A stretch of 49,620 nucleotides of DNA from positions 1-49,620 of the forward strand of contig WHTI01000010.1 in the NCBI GenBank assembly GCA_009377815.1. Reading direction: 5' to 3'. Shown here piece after piece: positions 8,465 through 17,777 of this stretch (its first letter is position 1; each line of letters begins with the position of its first letter). The position numbers and the translations under genes are program-made. The notes beneath the pieces were generated by a model. It had not been told where the DNA came from, made no database searches, and saw only the letters and a list, made by a program, of their open reading frames with translations. This DNA is from Actinomycetota bacterium. Lineage in GTDB: Bacteria > Actinomycetota > CADDZG01 > WHSQ01.

Positions 8465-10768
8465 ATGGATGCCCGTCCGATGACCAATAACGGCATCGCA
8501 TTCACCCTTGTCCTCATGTCTTTCATGCTGGGATTCGTTCTGATCCCTGCATTCATCCTCCCCAGGCCGAAGTCGGCCCGGAACCGGCTCGACGAGATCG
8601 TCATCAACTTCATCAGGTGGATGGCGGTCGTCTTGGTCGTGACCCATGTGCTGGCCGCCGTTCGTCTGTACGAGACGGTAACCCTCGTCGGTCTCGCCAT
8701 CGTCGCGCTCTACTTCACACGGTTCCGGAAGAACGGCTTCCACTTGGGGAGCGTTTTCTCGGTCATGCACCGGGCTGCCACGAGAGTGGTCGAGACGCAT
8801 GACGAGCGCAGCACCCGGTCGGTCGACCCGAACGCGACGTGGGACGACGACGACGCCAGCGAGCGGGGCTCACTGGCGATGACCGCCCCCAAGCTCTTCC
8901 GCCGCCGGTCACGTGTCGAGATCCGCTGGGACGACCCGGTCGATGAGGTCGAGACCCGGTGGCAGACGCCGCGGGCGATCGAAGCCGACAGGGTCCGCGT
9001 CGCAACGCCTCCCACGGCCAAGCGAGCCGCGCGGGCGCAGATCAGGCTGTCGTCTATCTCCGGGATCCTGCTGTTCACCGTCCCGGTGATCTTCGTACTG
9101 CTCCAGTCGTTCTGGCTCCGGCTTCAGATCGTTCTGCAGAACGACGCCATGGTCGTCCCCGACGCGTACGTCCACATGACGTGGGCCAAGGGACTCGCGG
9201 TCAACAACCTCTGGCCCGACGGCATCTACCCGATGGGCATGCCGTCGCTCATCACCTACGTTGGGAAGCTCTCGGTCCTCGTCGACACCGCTCAGGTGAC
9301 GAGGTTCCTGGGCCCGATCGTCGGCATGCTGATGGTCTTCGGGATCTTTTACGCCACCCTGCGCCTGACCCGTAACCCGGGCGCGGCGATCCTCGCCGGT
9401 GGAGCCTTCGGGTTGTTCGGCACCCGCCCCGAGTGGCACGAGCCGTTCAACCGTCAGCTCGGGCCCCTTCCTCAGGAGCTGGCGATCGCGATCACGTTCC
9501 TCGCTATCCCGTTCGCCGTGTGGGCCGTGTCTCAGAAGGACTACGGGCATCTGGCGACCCTGGGCTGCGCGGGCGTCGTGCTGGCTCTGACCCACCCGGT
9601 GCCGATCCCGGTCTTCGTCGTCTTCGTAACCGTCGCCGCCTTCTCCACCGCACTCGTGATGGGAGGTGGGCGTCATCGCTGGGCCGTGGGAGCGTCCGGG
9701 GTCCTCGTTGCCGGGGTACTCGCAGGCATGCTCTATATCCCGCTGGGATTGGTCAGCGGCCATCAGTTCTACGGGGCACTCACTAACTTCAACCCGGTTC
9801 AAACCGCGGCCGAGCAGACTGCTGAGGACGAGAACAGCAAACTCAACCCCGAGCTGGGGACCGCGCATGAGAGTCGCCAGAACGGCGTCAGCCGCCTTGC
9901 GATGCTCGGTGTCGTCCTGGGCTTCATCGGAGGCCTGTGGCTCGTCTTCGTCAAGAAGGCCCGTGCCTTCGGGGCTCAGATCATCTCCCTGGCGATCCTC
10001 GGTGTGGTGGTCCTGCTCTTCTACGACGCCAGCTGGCTCCCGCTCGACGACTTCTACGCCGGTCGTGTCGAGGGCTCGGCGAGCCCGTGGATCGCGATCC
10101 TGATCGGGCTTGGTATCGCCGGCATCGCGGCGTTCATTCCCAAGCGCATCGCGCGTCTCAGCGTGGCGATAACGCTCGTGCTCGGCTCCTTCGGGCTGTT
10201 CATGTTCGGACAGAAGTTCCCTCCGACCACCGCGTGGGTCTCCTACATCGAGTACTCGACGATGGTCACCCAGACGCAGCAGATCAAAGACGATTTCGAG
10301 CGCTTCACCTACACGATGGTCGGGATCCCCGAGCAGCGGCAGCGGCTCATGGGCTCGGCGTTCCTCGTCGACCTCTGGGTTTTCGCACGTGACGTGCGCC
10401 TGCACGATGCTCGCGATCCCTCGTATCAGCTGCCGATCCCGACCGAGCGGATCTTCCTCTCGGTCGAGAAGGTGCCGTTCCCGGGCTTCGAGGTCCCTGC
10501 ATCGAGCGCGACCGATGAGTACTACCGGGACAACGACAAGCGCGGCCGGATCATGGCCATCGTCGCTCGCTGGGCGGAGACGTACCGCCGCTACCACGAC
10601 GACATGACCATCTACTACGACGACGACAAGATCCGCATCTACGAGATTATGCGGACGCCGGACATCCACGCTTCCGACATCTCCAAGCAGTTCAAGGACT
10701 ACAAGTGGCACCGGGGCGAGCTCTTCAACGACGGCGCTGCCGTTCCCTTCCTCGGAGGTGTTGAGTAA
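8465..10768 (+). CDS. GT-C-like multi-pass membrane protein, module B
   Basis: 767 aa, the full-length counterpart of the partial gene at the window start. Two or three N-terminal helices precede a charged cytoplasmic stretch of about 100 residues (roughly 105-190), then about ten further helices (195-590) and a C-terminal domain rich in Tyr, Asp and Arg. The outer loop PDAYVHMTWAKG followed by GIYPMG resembles the acidic first loop of GT-C glycosyltransferases. The C-terminal domain shares GIPEQRQR and KRGRIMAIV with its paralogue. A role as polyprenyl-dependent glycosyltransferase or polymerase is inferred, not shown. The ATG at 8465 has no clear ribosome site; ATG 8480 is an alternative. 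The stop overlaps the next start (TAATG). Confidence 0.75.
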   Translation: MDARPMTNNGIAFTLVLMSFMLGFVLIPAFILPRPKSARNRLDEIVINFIRWMAVVLVVTHVLAAVRLYETVTLVGLAIVALYFTRFRKNGFHLGSVFSVMHRAATRVVETHDERSTRSVDPNATWDDDDASERGSLAMTAPKLFRRRSRVEIRWDDPVDEVETRWQTPRAIEADRVRVATPPTAKRAARAQIRLSSISGILLFTVPVIFVLLQSFWLRLQIVLQNDAMVVPDAYVHMTWAKGLAVNNLWPDGIYPMGMPSLITYVGKLSVLVDTAQVTRFLGPIVGMLMVFGIFYATLRLTRNPGAAILAGGAFGLFGTRPEWHEPFNRQLGPLPQELAIAITFLAIPFAVWAVSQKDYGHLATLGCAGVVLALTHPVPIPVFVVFVTVAAFSTALVMGGGRHRWAVGASGVLVAGVLAGMLYIPLGLVSGHQFYGALTNFNPVQTAAEQTAEDENSKLNPELGTAHESRQNGVSRLAMLGVVLGFIGGLWLVFVKKARAFGAQIISLAILGVVVLLFYDASWLPLDDFYAGRVEGSASPWIAILIGLGIAGIAAFIPKRIARLSVAITLVLGSFGLFMFGQKFPPTTAWVSYIEYSTMVTQTQQIKDDFERFTYTMVGIPEQRQRLMGSAFLVDLWVFARDVRLHDARDPSYQLPIPTERIFLSVEKVPFPGFEVPASSATDEYYRDNDKRGRIMAIVARWAETYRRYHDDMTIYYDDDKIRIYEIMRTPDIHASDISKQFKDYKWHRGELFNDGAAVPFLGGVE

Positions 10769-11745
10769 TGACCCCGCGATACGACTACCTGGCTCCGGTT
10801 CCGGACCTCTCGCTGTTGGACGAGTCGATCGACCCGAGCGGTGCCCGTCCGAAGTTCTCGATCGTGATCCCGGCCTTCAACGAGGCCGACGTGATCGGTG
10901 ACGTCGTCGCCAACGTCCGCGAAACCCTCGGCAACTCGGCCGAGATCATCGTGGTCGATGACGGCTCCTCCGATCTCACCAGGATGGAGGCGGAACGCGC
11001 CGGTGCAAAGGTCGTCGCCCTGCCCGTGAACGGCGGGAACGGTGCCGCGATCAAGACCGGTATCCGGAACGCCACCGGCGAATTCATCTGCTTCATGGAC
11101 GGCGACGGTCAGCACACTTCGGAGGACATGCTGAAGTTGCTCGAGCACGCCGGCCCCTTCGACATGGTCGTCGGAGCTCGCAACGCGAAGGGTCAGGCCT
11201 CGTTCCTCCGGAAGGTCGCCAACCGCTTCTGGAATCGTCTGGCGTCGTGGATGACGGGCCGCAAGGTCGAAGACCTCACGTCCGGCTTCCGGGTCGTCCG
11301 CAGGACGGTCGCCGAGGAGTTCCTCCCGCTCCTACCCAACGGCTTCAGCTACCCGACCACGATCACCCTGTCTTCGATGAGGGCCGGCTACGCGGTCAAG
11401 TACGTACCGGTCGATGTTCGCAAGCGGGTCGGGAAGTCGAAGATCCGCCTCTTCCGTGACGGCGCCAAGTTCTTCATCATCATGTTCAAGATCACGACCC
11501 TGTTCTCGCCGATCAAGATCTTCCTCCCCCTGGCCGGGCTTCCCGCCCTGGGCGCGGTTGCCGCCGCTGGGGCGTCGATCGTCGGGATGGCGAACGGCTG
11601 GGTCATCGCCACGATCCTGTTCACCAGCGCTCTGTCGCTTACCGGCTTGGGGCTCGTCTCCGAGCAGATCTGTGCCATGCGCTTCGAGCGTCTGACCGTG
11701 ATGGCCGAGTCTCGCCGGCTGAGGATGAGCGAGGTCGCACGATGA
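10768..11745 (+). CDS. GT2 family glycosyltransferase with two C-terminal helices
   Basis: 325 aa. Residues about 29-230 form a GT-A fold of family 2 (FSIVIPAFNEAD, IIVVDDGSSD, NGGNGAAIKTGI, and DGDGQH as the metal-binding DxD). Two hydrophobic segments near 240-265 and 270-300 anchor it in the membrane, as in polyprenyl-phosphate mannosyl/glucosyltransferases of the DPM1/GtrB kind. It probably loads a sugar onto polyprenyl phosphate, which could feed the GT-C-like protein just upstream. GGAGG lies 9 bases before the ATG, which itself overlaps the previous stop. Module A lacks this gene in the visible part. Confidence 0.85.
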   Translation: MTPRYDYLAPVPDLSLLDESIDPSGARPKFSIVIPAFNEADVIGDVVANVRETLGNSAEIIVVDDGSSDLTRMEAERAGAKVVALPVNGGNGAAIKTGIRNATGEFICFMDGDGQHTSEDMLKLLEHAGPFDMVVGARNAKGQASFLRKVANRFWNRLASWMTGRKVEDLTSGFRVVRRTVAEEFLPLLPNGFSYPTTITLSSMRAGYAVKYVPVDVRKRVGKSKIRLFRDGAKFFIIMFKITTLFSPIKIFLPLAGLPALGAVAAAGASIVGMANGWVIATILFTSALSLTGLGLVSEQICAMRFERLTVMAESRRLRMSEVAR

Positions 11746-12665
11746 AGCGCTCTCTCCTTCTCCTTTCATTGCTCCTGGTCGTCGGCGGAACCGCGTGTCA
11801 GCCGACCGGTGAGCGCCGCCCGGTGAGCCTCCGCGAGGAGATCACGCCGGCGGGTGAGCTCGATGGCGCCGTGGCGTTCGTCCGCGAGACGGGCGTGGGC
11901 ACATCCGCTCTCTACGTGAAGGATCTCGCCACCAACAAAGACACGGAGATCCCGGTCGACGGTGCCTACGTCACCTCCCCGGCATGGTCTCCGGACGGTT
12001 CCAAGATCGCCTACTCGGCTACCGACGAGAAGGACTGGACACACATCTGGGTGGCGAACGCCGACGGCTCGAACGCCGAGAAGCTGACGTCCGGTCTCAG
12101 TGCCAACGACTATCCGGCGTTCACCACCGATGGGAAGAGCATCATCTTCGCCACGACTGCAGGAGAGGGCGGTAGATGGCACCTCGCATCGATCCCCACG
12201 TCCGGCGGCGACGTCGAGAAGCTCACTTCCGGTGACCGTGACGATGTCTACCCGTCGGTCTCGCCCGACGGCAAGTCGATCGCATTCGCACGCAAGGTCG
12301 AGGGCGAGTCCTACCACCTGGCCACTCTCGATCTTGCGAGTGGCAAGTCGGAGATGCTGACCTCGGGCGACCACGAAGACATGTTCCCGAGCTTCAACCC
12401 GGATGGGAAGACACTGGTCTTCGCCTCGACCCGGCAGGACGACATCTGGCAGCTGTTCACCCTCGACCTCGCCTCCGGGGAGGCCGAGTCGCTCATCGGT
12501 AGCGACTCCGTCGACCGCTTCCCGGTCTATTCGCCCGACGGGCGCTACGTGCTCCTTGCAACCGACCACCTCGCCATCTACTCGGCCGACGGGAAGCCAC
12601 TTCCCAACGGCGATCTGAGATGGCGCCTGACAGAGAAGCCGGCCCTAGCACCGGCGTGGAGGTAA
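11742..12665 (+). CDS. TolB-like beta-propeller lipoprotein, module B
   Basis: 307 aa. The signal peptide ends in a lipobox with GGTAC, followed by a mature part that starts QPTGERRPVSLREE. Blades carry SPAWSPDGSKIAYSA, SPDGKSIAFAR, NPDGKTLVFAS and SPDGRYVLLAT, giving a six-bladed PD40 propeller. It is the paralogue of 1616-2548, with matching first and last segments. The ATG overlaps the TGA of the GT2 gene by four bases (ATGA). Its place next to the GT-C and GT2 genes in both modules points to a fixed partnership at the outer membrane face (inference). Confidence 0.85.
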   Translation: MKRSLLLLSLLLVVGGTACQPTGERRPVSLREEITPAGELDGAVAFVRETGVGTSALYVKDLATNKDTEIPVDGAYVTSPAWSPDGSKIAYSATDEKDWTHIWVANADGSNAEKLTSGLSANDYPAFTTDGKSIIFATTAGEGGRWHLASIPTSGGDVEKLTSGDRDDVYPSVSPDGKSIAFARKVEGESYHLATLDLASGKSEMLTSGDHEDMFPSFNPDGKTLVFASTRQDDIWQLFTLDLASGEAESLIGSDSVDRFPVYSPDGRYVLLATDHLAIYSADGKPLPNGDLRWRLTEKPALAPAWR

Positions 12666-12667
12666 CC

Positions 12668-14002
12668 ATGTACGTCGAGCCTCTTCTGGACAACACGGGG
12701 ATCGTCACTCCGTCCATCAGCGCGATGGAGCGGATCCGCACGCGGACCGCGCGCGTCGGCGTTGTCGGACTCGGCTACGTCGGCCTGCCGCTGGCGGTTG
12801 CCCTGGGAGACGCCGGCTTCGATGTCGTCGGAGCCGACCTTGACCAGAGCAAGCTCGATGCACTCAAGGAAGGTCGCAGCCCACTCGACTGCATCGCGGA
12901 CTCCAGCATCGGCGGACTGATCGATGCCGGCAGGTTCGAGGTCACGACCGACGCGGCCCATCTCAACTCGCCCGACATCATTCTGATCTGCGTCCCCACC
13001 CCCCTCAACCAGGGTGAGCCCGACCAGCGCTTCGTGATGGAGGCTGCTGAATCGCTGATCCCGCAGATCCGTCCCGGCATGATCGTCGTGCTCGAGAGCA
13101 CGGTCATCCCCGATACCACCGAGAGGATGCTCGTCCCGGTCCTCGAGGCTTCCGGATACAAGGCAGAGGTCGATTTCTTCGTTGGGTTCTCACCCGAGCG
13201 GGTGGATCCTTCGTCCGGCCTGGACGTCGTCGACGTTCCCAAGCTGGTGTCCGGCATCGGCCCCCAGTCGGCGGCCCTCGTCGAGGAGCTGTACCGGAAC
13301 ATCGTTAGAACGGTTGTGCCGGCGTCTTCGCCGCGCGTCGCCGAGTTCACGAAGCTGCTTGAGAACACCTTCCGCGACGTCAACATCGCACTCGTCAACG
13401 AACTCGCCCAGGTGGCCCGCGACATGGGCGTCGACATCTGGGAAGCGATCGATCTCGCGGCGACCAAGCCCTACGGCTACACGCCCTTCTACCCGGGACC
13501 CGGGGTCGGCGGACACTGCATCCCGGTCGACCCGGTCTACCTCGCCTGGCGCGCCGAGGTTGCCGGGAAGCCGCTGTCGATGCTGCAGGACGCTCGACGG
13601 GTCAACGACTCGATGCCCGGCTTCGTGGCCGACAGGGTCGCGGAGCTGCTCGACGGCGACCTCGCCGGCAAGAAGATCCTGGTGATCGGTGCAGCCTTCA
13701 AGAAGGACATCGAGGATGCTCGCAACTCGGCCTCGGTCGACGTCATGGATCGCTTCGTGGAGCGCGGTGCGGAGGTTCTCTACCATGACCCCTACTGCCC
13801 ATCGGTGAAGACCGCCACCCGCACCCTGGTGTCGGTGCCGGACCTGATTCCCGAACTCGAGCGTGCCGACTGCGTCGTCATCTGCACGGACCACTCCAGC
13901 TATGACTGGGAGGAGGTCCTCGGCTCCTCGAGGCTTATCTTCGACACCCGCAACGTTCTTGCCTCGTTCGTAAACGACGAGGCGAAGGTGCATCGGCTGT
14001 GA
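12668..14002 (+). CDS. Nucleotide-sugar dehydrogenase (UDP-HexNAc/UDP-Glc 6-dehydrogenase family)
   Basis: 444 aa. The N-terminal Rossmann motif GVVGLGYVGLPLA binds NAD, the central segment FTKLLENTFRDVNIALVNELA is typical of the WbpA/WecC branch, and the catalytic Cys lies in GPGVGGHCIPVDP. The C-terminal UDP-binding domain follows (GAAFKKDIEDARNS). It would oxidise C6 of a UDP-sugar twice to give a UDP-uronic acid. The WbpA-like motifs favour UDP-GlcNAc over UDP-Glc, but this is not certain. The start at 12668 is chosen because GGAGG lies seven bases upstream; an ATG at 12620 would overlap the lipoprotein gene and add 16 unrelated residues. The stop overlaps the next GTG (GTGA). Confidence 0.88.
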   Translation: MYVEPLLDNTGIVTPSISAMERIRTRTARVGVVGLGYVGLPLAVALGDAGFDVVGADLDQSKLDALKEGRSPLDCIADSSIGGLIDAGRFEVTTDAAHLNSPDIILICVPTPLNQGEPDQRFVMEAAESLIPQIRPGMIVVLESTVIPDTTERMLVPVLEASGYKAEVDFFVGFSPERVDPSSGLDVVDVPKLVSGIGPQSAALVEELYRNIVRTVVPASSPRVAEFTKLLENTFRDVNIALVNELAQVARDMGVDIWEAIDLAATKPYGYTPFYPGPGVGGHCIPVDPVYLAWRAEVAGKPLSMLQDARRVNDSMPGFVADRVAELLDGDLAGKKILVIGAAFKKDIEDARNSASVDVMDRFVERGAEVLYHDPYCPSVKTATRTLVSVPDLIPELERADCVVICTDHSSYDWEEVLGSSRLIFDTRNVLASFVNDEAKVHRL

Positions 14003-15477
14003 GCACTCCGGTGGGGACCGTGCTCGACTCGCAGCCAGCGACGTTGTCACTGTCCAAGCGCCGGGTGGTTAAGAACTCCGTCGCGCAGATGCTTTCTCAG
14101 ATCCTGGCGGGCGGCTCCAAGGCGCTTGCTGCGGTCATGGTCGCCCGAGCTCTCGGCCCCGAGGGGATGGGCGTCTTCTCGCTGTCCTGGACCCTTGCCG
14201 GCACCGTGAGCTTCCTGGCGGTCTTCGGACTCGACTACCTGATGATCCGCGAGATGGCCCGGCACCGCGATCGGAGAACGCTCGAGAACTCGTTCACCCT
14301 CGCCTGCCTGCTCGCCGGTGCGGTCGCCGTGATGCTCGTCGCCGCCCCGCTTCTCGTGGGCGCGCATACGCCGGTGATCCAGGCCCTGATCGGCGCCGCG
14401 GCATACATCGCTCTCAGCGCCCCGGTGCTCGTCCTGAGAGCGTCCTTCCACGCAGCCGAGAAGATGGAGTACGAATCCGCGGCGACCACGATCGAAGGTC
14501 TCTTCGCGGTCGCCGGCGTCGCCGTTGCCCTGGTCCTCGGATGGGGGGTCGCCGGCGCCATGGGCGGCCTTGCCCTCGGACGCCTCGCCGCTCTGGTGGC
14601 CAGCCTGCGGTTGTACCGCAAGCTCTGGGGAGCGTTCCATCCTCGCTGGGATCCCACGGACTGGAAGCCGATGCTGAAGGCCTCGATCCCCATGGCCGCC
14701 TCGTACGCCTTCACTGCGGTCTATATGCGCTTCGATGTCGTGCTGCTGGCGGGGCTGAGGCCCGCCTCCGAGGTGGGGCTCTATGGAGCCGTCTCGGTGA
14801 TCATCCTGACGGTTCCGATCTTCGCTTCGTCATTCGGTGGCTCGCTGTATCCGGTTCTATCCCGGGCCGGGTCCGCCGATCACCCCGAGGTGCAGTCGGT
14901 CTTCGCTTCGTCCGTGAGGCTCTTATTCATGGCGTCCATCCCGATGGCCACCGGACTGTTCCTCCTTGCGGGGCCGATCCTGAAGCTGACCTACGGAAGC
15001 GACTTCACGTCCGCCGCCCACGCCCTGATGGTTCTCTCCCTGGTGCTGCCGATGCGCTTCGTGAACAACCTCGCGGGCCACGTGTTGACCGCGGTCGACC
15101 GCCAGGGCAAGAGGACCACCGCCGTGATCGTTGCGGCGACCGCGAACCTCGGTCTGAACCTCGTATTCATCCCCTTGTGGGGATTCATGGGGGCGGCGTA
15201 CGCAACCCTGATCACCGAAGCCGTTCTCACCGCCTTGATGATCCCGGCCCTCAAGCCGCTGCGCTACCGCTCGCTCGGCGTGCTCGAAGGCGCGGCGATC
15301 GCACTCGTTATGGGCGCGGTCGTGGTGTCGGTACCGGGCGGCGTGATCGGCCAGCTGGGAGCCGGCGCGGCCGTCTTCCTCCTCGGAGCCACGGCTCTTT
15401 TCCTTCGAGGTCGGGTAACCCCTAGGGCTAAAGGTGTCCCCGTGGCGAAGCCGACGTTAGAAGGGGGGCTCGCGTGA
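13999..15477 (+). CDS. Wzx-type polysaccharide flippase, module B
   Basis: 492 aa, about 14 helices, MOP/MVF superfamily. Paralogue of 2622-4061: both share GGSKA(I/L)AA(I/V)MVAR, FSLSWTLAGT and an FxAxEKMEYE segment near one third of the length. It would flip lipid-linked repeat units. The GTG start overlaps the dehydrogenase stop by four bases. The C-terminus ends with a short basic tail. Two flippases in one locus suggest two repeat units, or one unit handled by a duplicated set. Confidence 0.88.
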   Translation: MSTPVGTVLDSQPATLSLSKRRVVKNSVAQMLSQILAGGSKALAAVMVARALGPEGMGVFSLSWTLAGTVSFLAVFGLDYLMIREMARHRDRRTLENSFTLACLLAGAVAVMLVAAPLLVGAHTPVIQALIGAAAYIALSAPVLVLRASFHAAEKMEYESAATTIEGLFAVAGVAVALVLGWGVAGAMGGLALGRLAALVASLRLYRKLWGAFHPRWDPTDWKPMLKASIPMAASYAFTAVYMRFDVVLLAGLRPASEVGLYGAVSVIILTVPIFASSFGGSLYPVLSRAGSADHPEVQSVFASSVRLLFMASIPMATGLFLLAGPILKLTYGSDFTSAAHALMVLSLVLPMRFVNNLAGHVLTAVDRQGKRTTAVIVAATANLGLNLVFIPLWGFMGAAYATLITEAVLTALMIPALKPLRYRSLGVLEGAAIALVMGAVVVSVPGGVIGQLGAGAAVFLLGATALFLRGRVTPRAKGVPVAKPTLEGGLA

Positions 15478-15536
15478 GTTCCACGCGGCCGTGGCAACGG
15501 ATCGATGCCCCCGTGGGAGGTAGGGGGGCGTCATGA
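15474..15536 (+). CDS. 20-codon bridging ORF between flippase and HprK-like gene
   Basis: GTG at 15474 overlaps the flippase TGA (GTGA), and its own TGA overlaps the ATG of the next gene (ATGA). AAGGGGGG lies five bases before the GTG. The peptide has 20 residues, beginning MSSTRPWQ and ending in a Gly-rich tail. It resembles no known family. It may serve only to carry ribosomes across the 55-base gap, so that the downstream gene stays coupled; a functional peptide is not excluded. Confidence 0.4.
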   Translation: MSSTRPWQRIDAPVGGRGAS

Positions 15537-16627
15537 GGTTCTCCATCGCAGGTCGACTCAACGTGCGCTACGAGGGGATCGATTGCCCCGCGGGCCGGTG
15601 GGCGGCGCGCATCGCCGGAGGCATGGAGCCGCCGGTGGAAGGCCCCGATCACATCACGATCGAGTTCCGACCCGGTGTGAAGCCCCAAGGCCGCTCGTTG
15701 CCTCCGATCAATCTCGGACCGACCATGAACGGCATCTGGGTCGCCGACCATCTCGACCGGGCCGCATGGATCCCATTCCACAACCTCTTCAAGGAATCGA
15801 TCGTCGTCGACTCCAAGATGGACTCGCGCTTCTTCACTAATTGGGTCTTCTACCCGGTGATGCGAGCGGGTCTGTGGAGCGAAGGCGTCTCTCTGTACCG
15901 GGGAGCTTCGGCGTCCGTCGACGGTCACCGCGTCGCGATCTCGGCATGGACAGCGACCGGAAAGTCCCGGATCCTCTTCGAGTTGCTGAGGCGCGGTCAC
16001 GAGCACATCGGAGACGACTGGTTCTCCCTAACGAATGATGGCGTCATCGCTCCCGTCGGTTCGCAGGTCGACTTCCGCGACGAACAACGCAGGTACCTAT
16101 CTCCGAGTCGGTGGCCGGGACGGCGTTCGATCATCCGTCCCCTGATCGTCAAAGCCGCTCGCTGGGGGGCCAGGACGACCCGTCGGCGCGCGAACCTGTC
16201 GACCGGCTTCGAGAAGCTGGCCGACGCGACGTGGAAGGCCGGATGGCAGAAGTCCGATCTGAACTCGATGTTCCCGACCACTTCGATCGCCGAGCCGGGT
16301 CCCCTCGAGATCCTGGTCGTGCTGGCCAGCCCGGGGGTCCAGATACCGGCCCCCGATGACATCCCCGAGCTCATGGCCGCCTGCGTGGCGGGCGAGTACG
16401 GGTTCGCCGAGATGGAGGCCGCGTACCGTTTCTCCAAGCCGGGGAAGCTCGATGCGCCGCTGTTCCCGAGGTTCGAAGCCAACCGCGATTTCGTCGCTCG
16501 AGCCCTCGAGGGGACCCGCATCATCACCGTCCCGTTCCCCGGCTCGATCGACGACGTCGAGGCGGTAGCCAACGTCATTGAGACGATGGTGGCCGGACTC
16601 CAGCGTGGTGAGGTGGAGGTCGCGTGA
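15533..16627 (+). CDS. HPr-kinase-like P-loop protein
   Basis: 364 aa. The centre holds a P-loop-like stretch AWTATGKSRILFELLRRGH followed by IGDDWFSL, which matches the HprK/PEP carboxykinase-like pattern GxxGxGKS...DD. The first glycines are replaced by Ala and Thr, while GKS and the DD pair remain. The N-terminal third has no recognised fold. HprK-like proteins occur in several exopolysaccharide and exosortase loci; their substrates are largely unknown. The gene is coupled to a short ORF upstream and overlaps the GT4 gene downstream (GTGA). Nucleotide binding is likely; phosphorylation of a protein or sugar is inferred. Confidence 0.65.
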   Translation: MRFSIAGRLNVRYEGIDCPAGRWAARIAGGMEPPVEGPDHITIEFRPGVKPQGRSLPPINLGPTMNGIWVADHLDRAAWIPFHNLFKESIVVDSKMDSRFFTNWVFYPVMRAGLWSEGVSLYRGASASVDGHRVAISAWTATGKSRILFELLRRGHEHIGDDWFSLTNDGVIAPVGSQVDFRDEQRRYLSPSRWPGRRSIIRPLIVKAARWGARTTRRRANLSTGFEKLADATWKAGWQKSDLNSMFPTTSIAEPGPLEILVVLASPGVQIPAPDDIPELMAACVAGEYGFAEMEAAYRFSKPGKLDAPLFPRFEANRDFVARALEGTRIITVPFPGSIDDVEAVANVIETMVAGLQRGEVEVA

Positions 16628-17772
16628 GACTGCTATTCGTAACCTCCAGCTTCGCGCGCTTCGACGGTGATCCGACCGCGGCCGCGGGCCTCGGTGTGTA
16701 CCAGTTGGTTCGAGAGCTCGGCAAACACGTCTCGGGCACCGTGATCACCCCGGCCCAAGAGGGTGCTCCCGAAACGGAGCGTCTCGGCGGGATGGTCGTT
16801 CAGCGGATCGCTCCGGAACGCCCGCCCGGCGCCCTGCACCAGTCGAACCACCCGAGCCACCTGCTGCGCGCCTACCGCGTCGATCGCGCGATGAAGCGGA
16901 CCGCTCGCTTCCTTGCGCCCCTTCACGACGTTGCTCACGGCCACTGGGCGTTCCCGGGAGGAGCCGCGGTCACGCGCCTCGATATCCCGAGCGCGGTCGT
17001 GTGCCTCGGCACCGACGTCCACCGCTACTCCTACATGCCGGTGTTCAAGTCGATGTTCAAGAACGTTGTGACCCGCGCTTCGGCGAACATCGCCATGGAT
17101 GCGGGTGCCCAAGCTCGGATCGAAGAGGTCAGTGGCCGCGAGACGTACTGCATCCCCAATGCGGTACCCCTCGAGAGCATCCCGCTGGCGGAACCCGCCT
17201 CCGGCAAGCAGATCGCGTGGGTCGGCCGGATGTCGCCCGAGAAGGGCCCCGACGTCATGGTCAGAGCCTTCGCCCTCGCCTACGCGCGGGATCCCGAACT
17301 GCGACTCACGATGATGGGTGACGGTGCCCTGATGGGTTCGATCCGAGCCCTGGCGCGGTCCCTCGGTGTCGCGGATGCCGTCGAGTTCCGGGGTGCGGTG
17401 CATAACCAGCAGGTCCTCGAGAACTATGCCGATGCCGCGGTCGTCGTGGTGTCGTCACGTAGCGAGGGTCTCCCGGCGTCGTCGCTCGAGGCCCTGGCCA
17501 TGGGCCGCCCGGTGGTCGCCACCGACGTCGGAGGGCTGAGGAAGCTCCTGAGCGGCGGAGGGGGCATCACGGTCCCCTCGGACGATCCCCCGGCTCTGTC
17601 GGACGCGATCGTTCAAGCCGTGGGCCGATCGTGGGAGCCGCGCTTCCTGCGGACTCAGGTCGAGCACGCGAGCGTCGCCGCCGTGACGCGCACCTATCTT
17701 GATATCTACGAAGAGATCATCGCCAAATACCCCCGAAAGCTCTTCGAGCGGGCCGGCTCGGCCCCTGTGTGA
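16624..17772 (+). CDS. GT4 family glycosyltransferase
   Basis: 382 aa, GT-B fold. The N-terminal half begins LLFVTSSFARFDGDPTAAAG and contains a donor/acceptor cleft region with AHGHWAFPGG. The C-terminal half has the family 4 signatures WVGRMSPEKGPDVMVRAF, MMGDGALM and the Ex7E-like segment SRSEGLPASSLEALAMGRPVVATDVGG. It would transfer a sugar from a nucleotide donor to the lipid-linked chain at the cytoplasmic face. It is the last gene of the coupled operon that starts at 8465, and it meets the HD-GYP gene tail to tail with a five-base gap. Confidence 0.9.
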   Translation: MRLLFVTSSFARFDGDPTAAAGLGVYQLVRELGKHVSGTVITPAQEGAPETERLGGMVVQRIAPERPPGALHQSNHPSHLLRAYRVDRAMKRTARFLAPLHDVAHGHWAFPGGAAVTRLDIPSAVVCLGTDVHRYSYMPVFKSMFKNVVTRASANIAMDAGAQARIEEVSGRETYCIPNAVPLESIPLAEPASGKQIAWVGRMSPEKGPDVMVRAFALAYARDPELRLTMMGDGALMGSIRALARSLGVADAVEFRGAVHNQQVLENYADAAVVVVSSRSEGLPASSLEALAMGRPVVATDVGGLRKLLSGGGGITVPSDDPPALSDAIVQAVGRSWEPRFLRTQVEHASVAAVTRTYLDIYEEIIAKYPRKLFERAGSAPV

Positions 17773-17777
17773 GCGCC

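Noticed and set aside
8909-10711. Minus-strand open frame of 600 codons
   Set aside because: Antisense shadow of the GT-C-like gene, rich in His, Asp and Arg, with no fold signature.
12620-12667. Earlier ATG for the sugar dehydrogenase
   Set aside because: It overlaps the lipoprotein gene by 46 bases and has no ribosome site; ATG 12668 has GGAGG.
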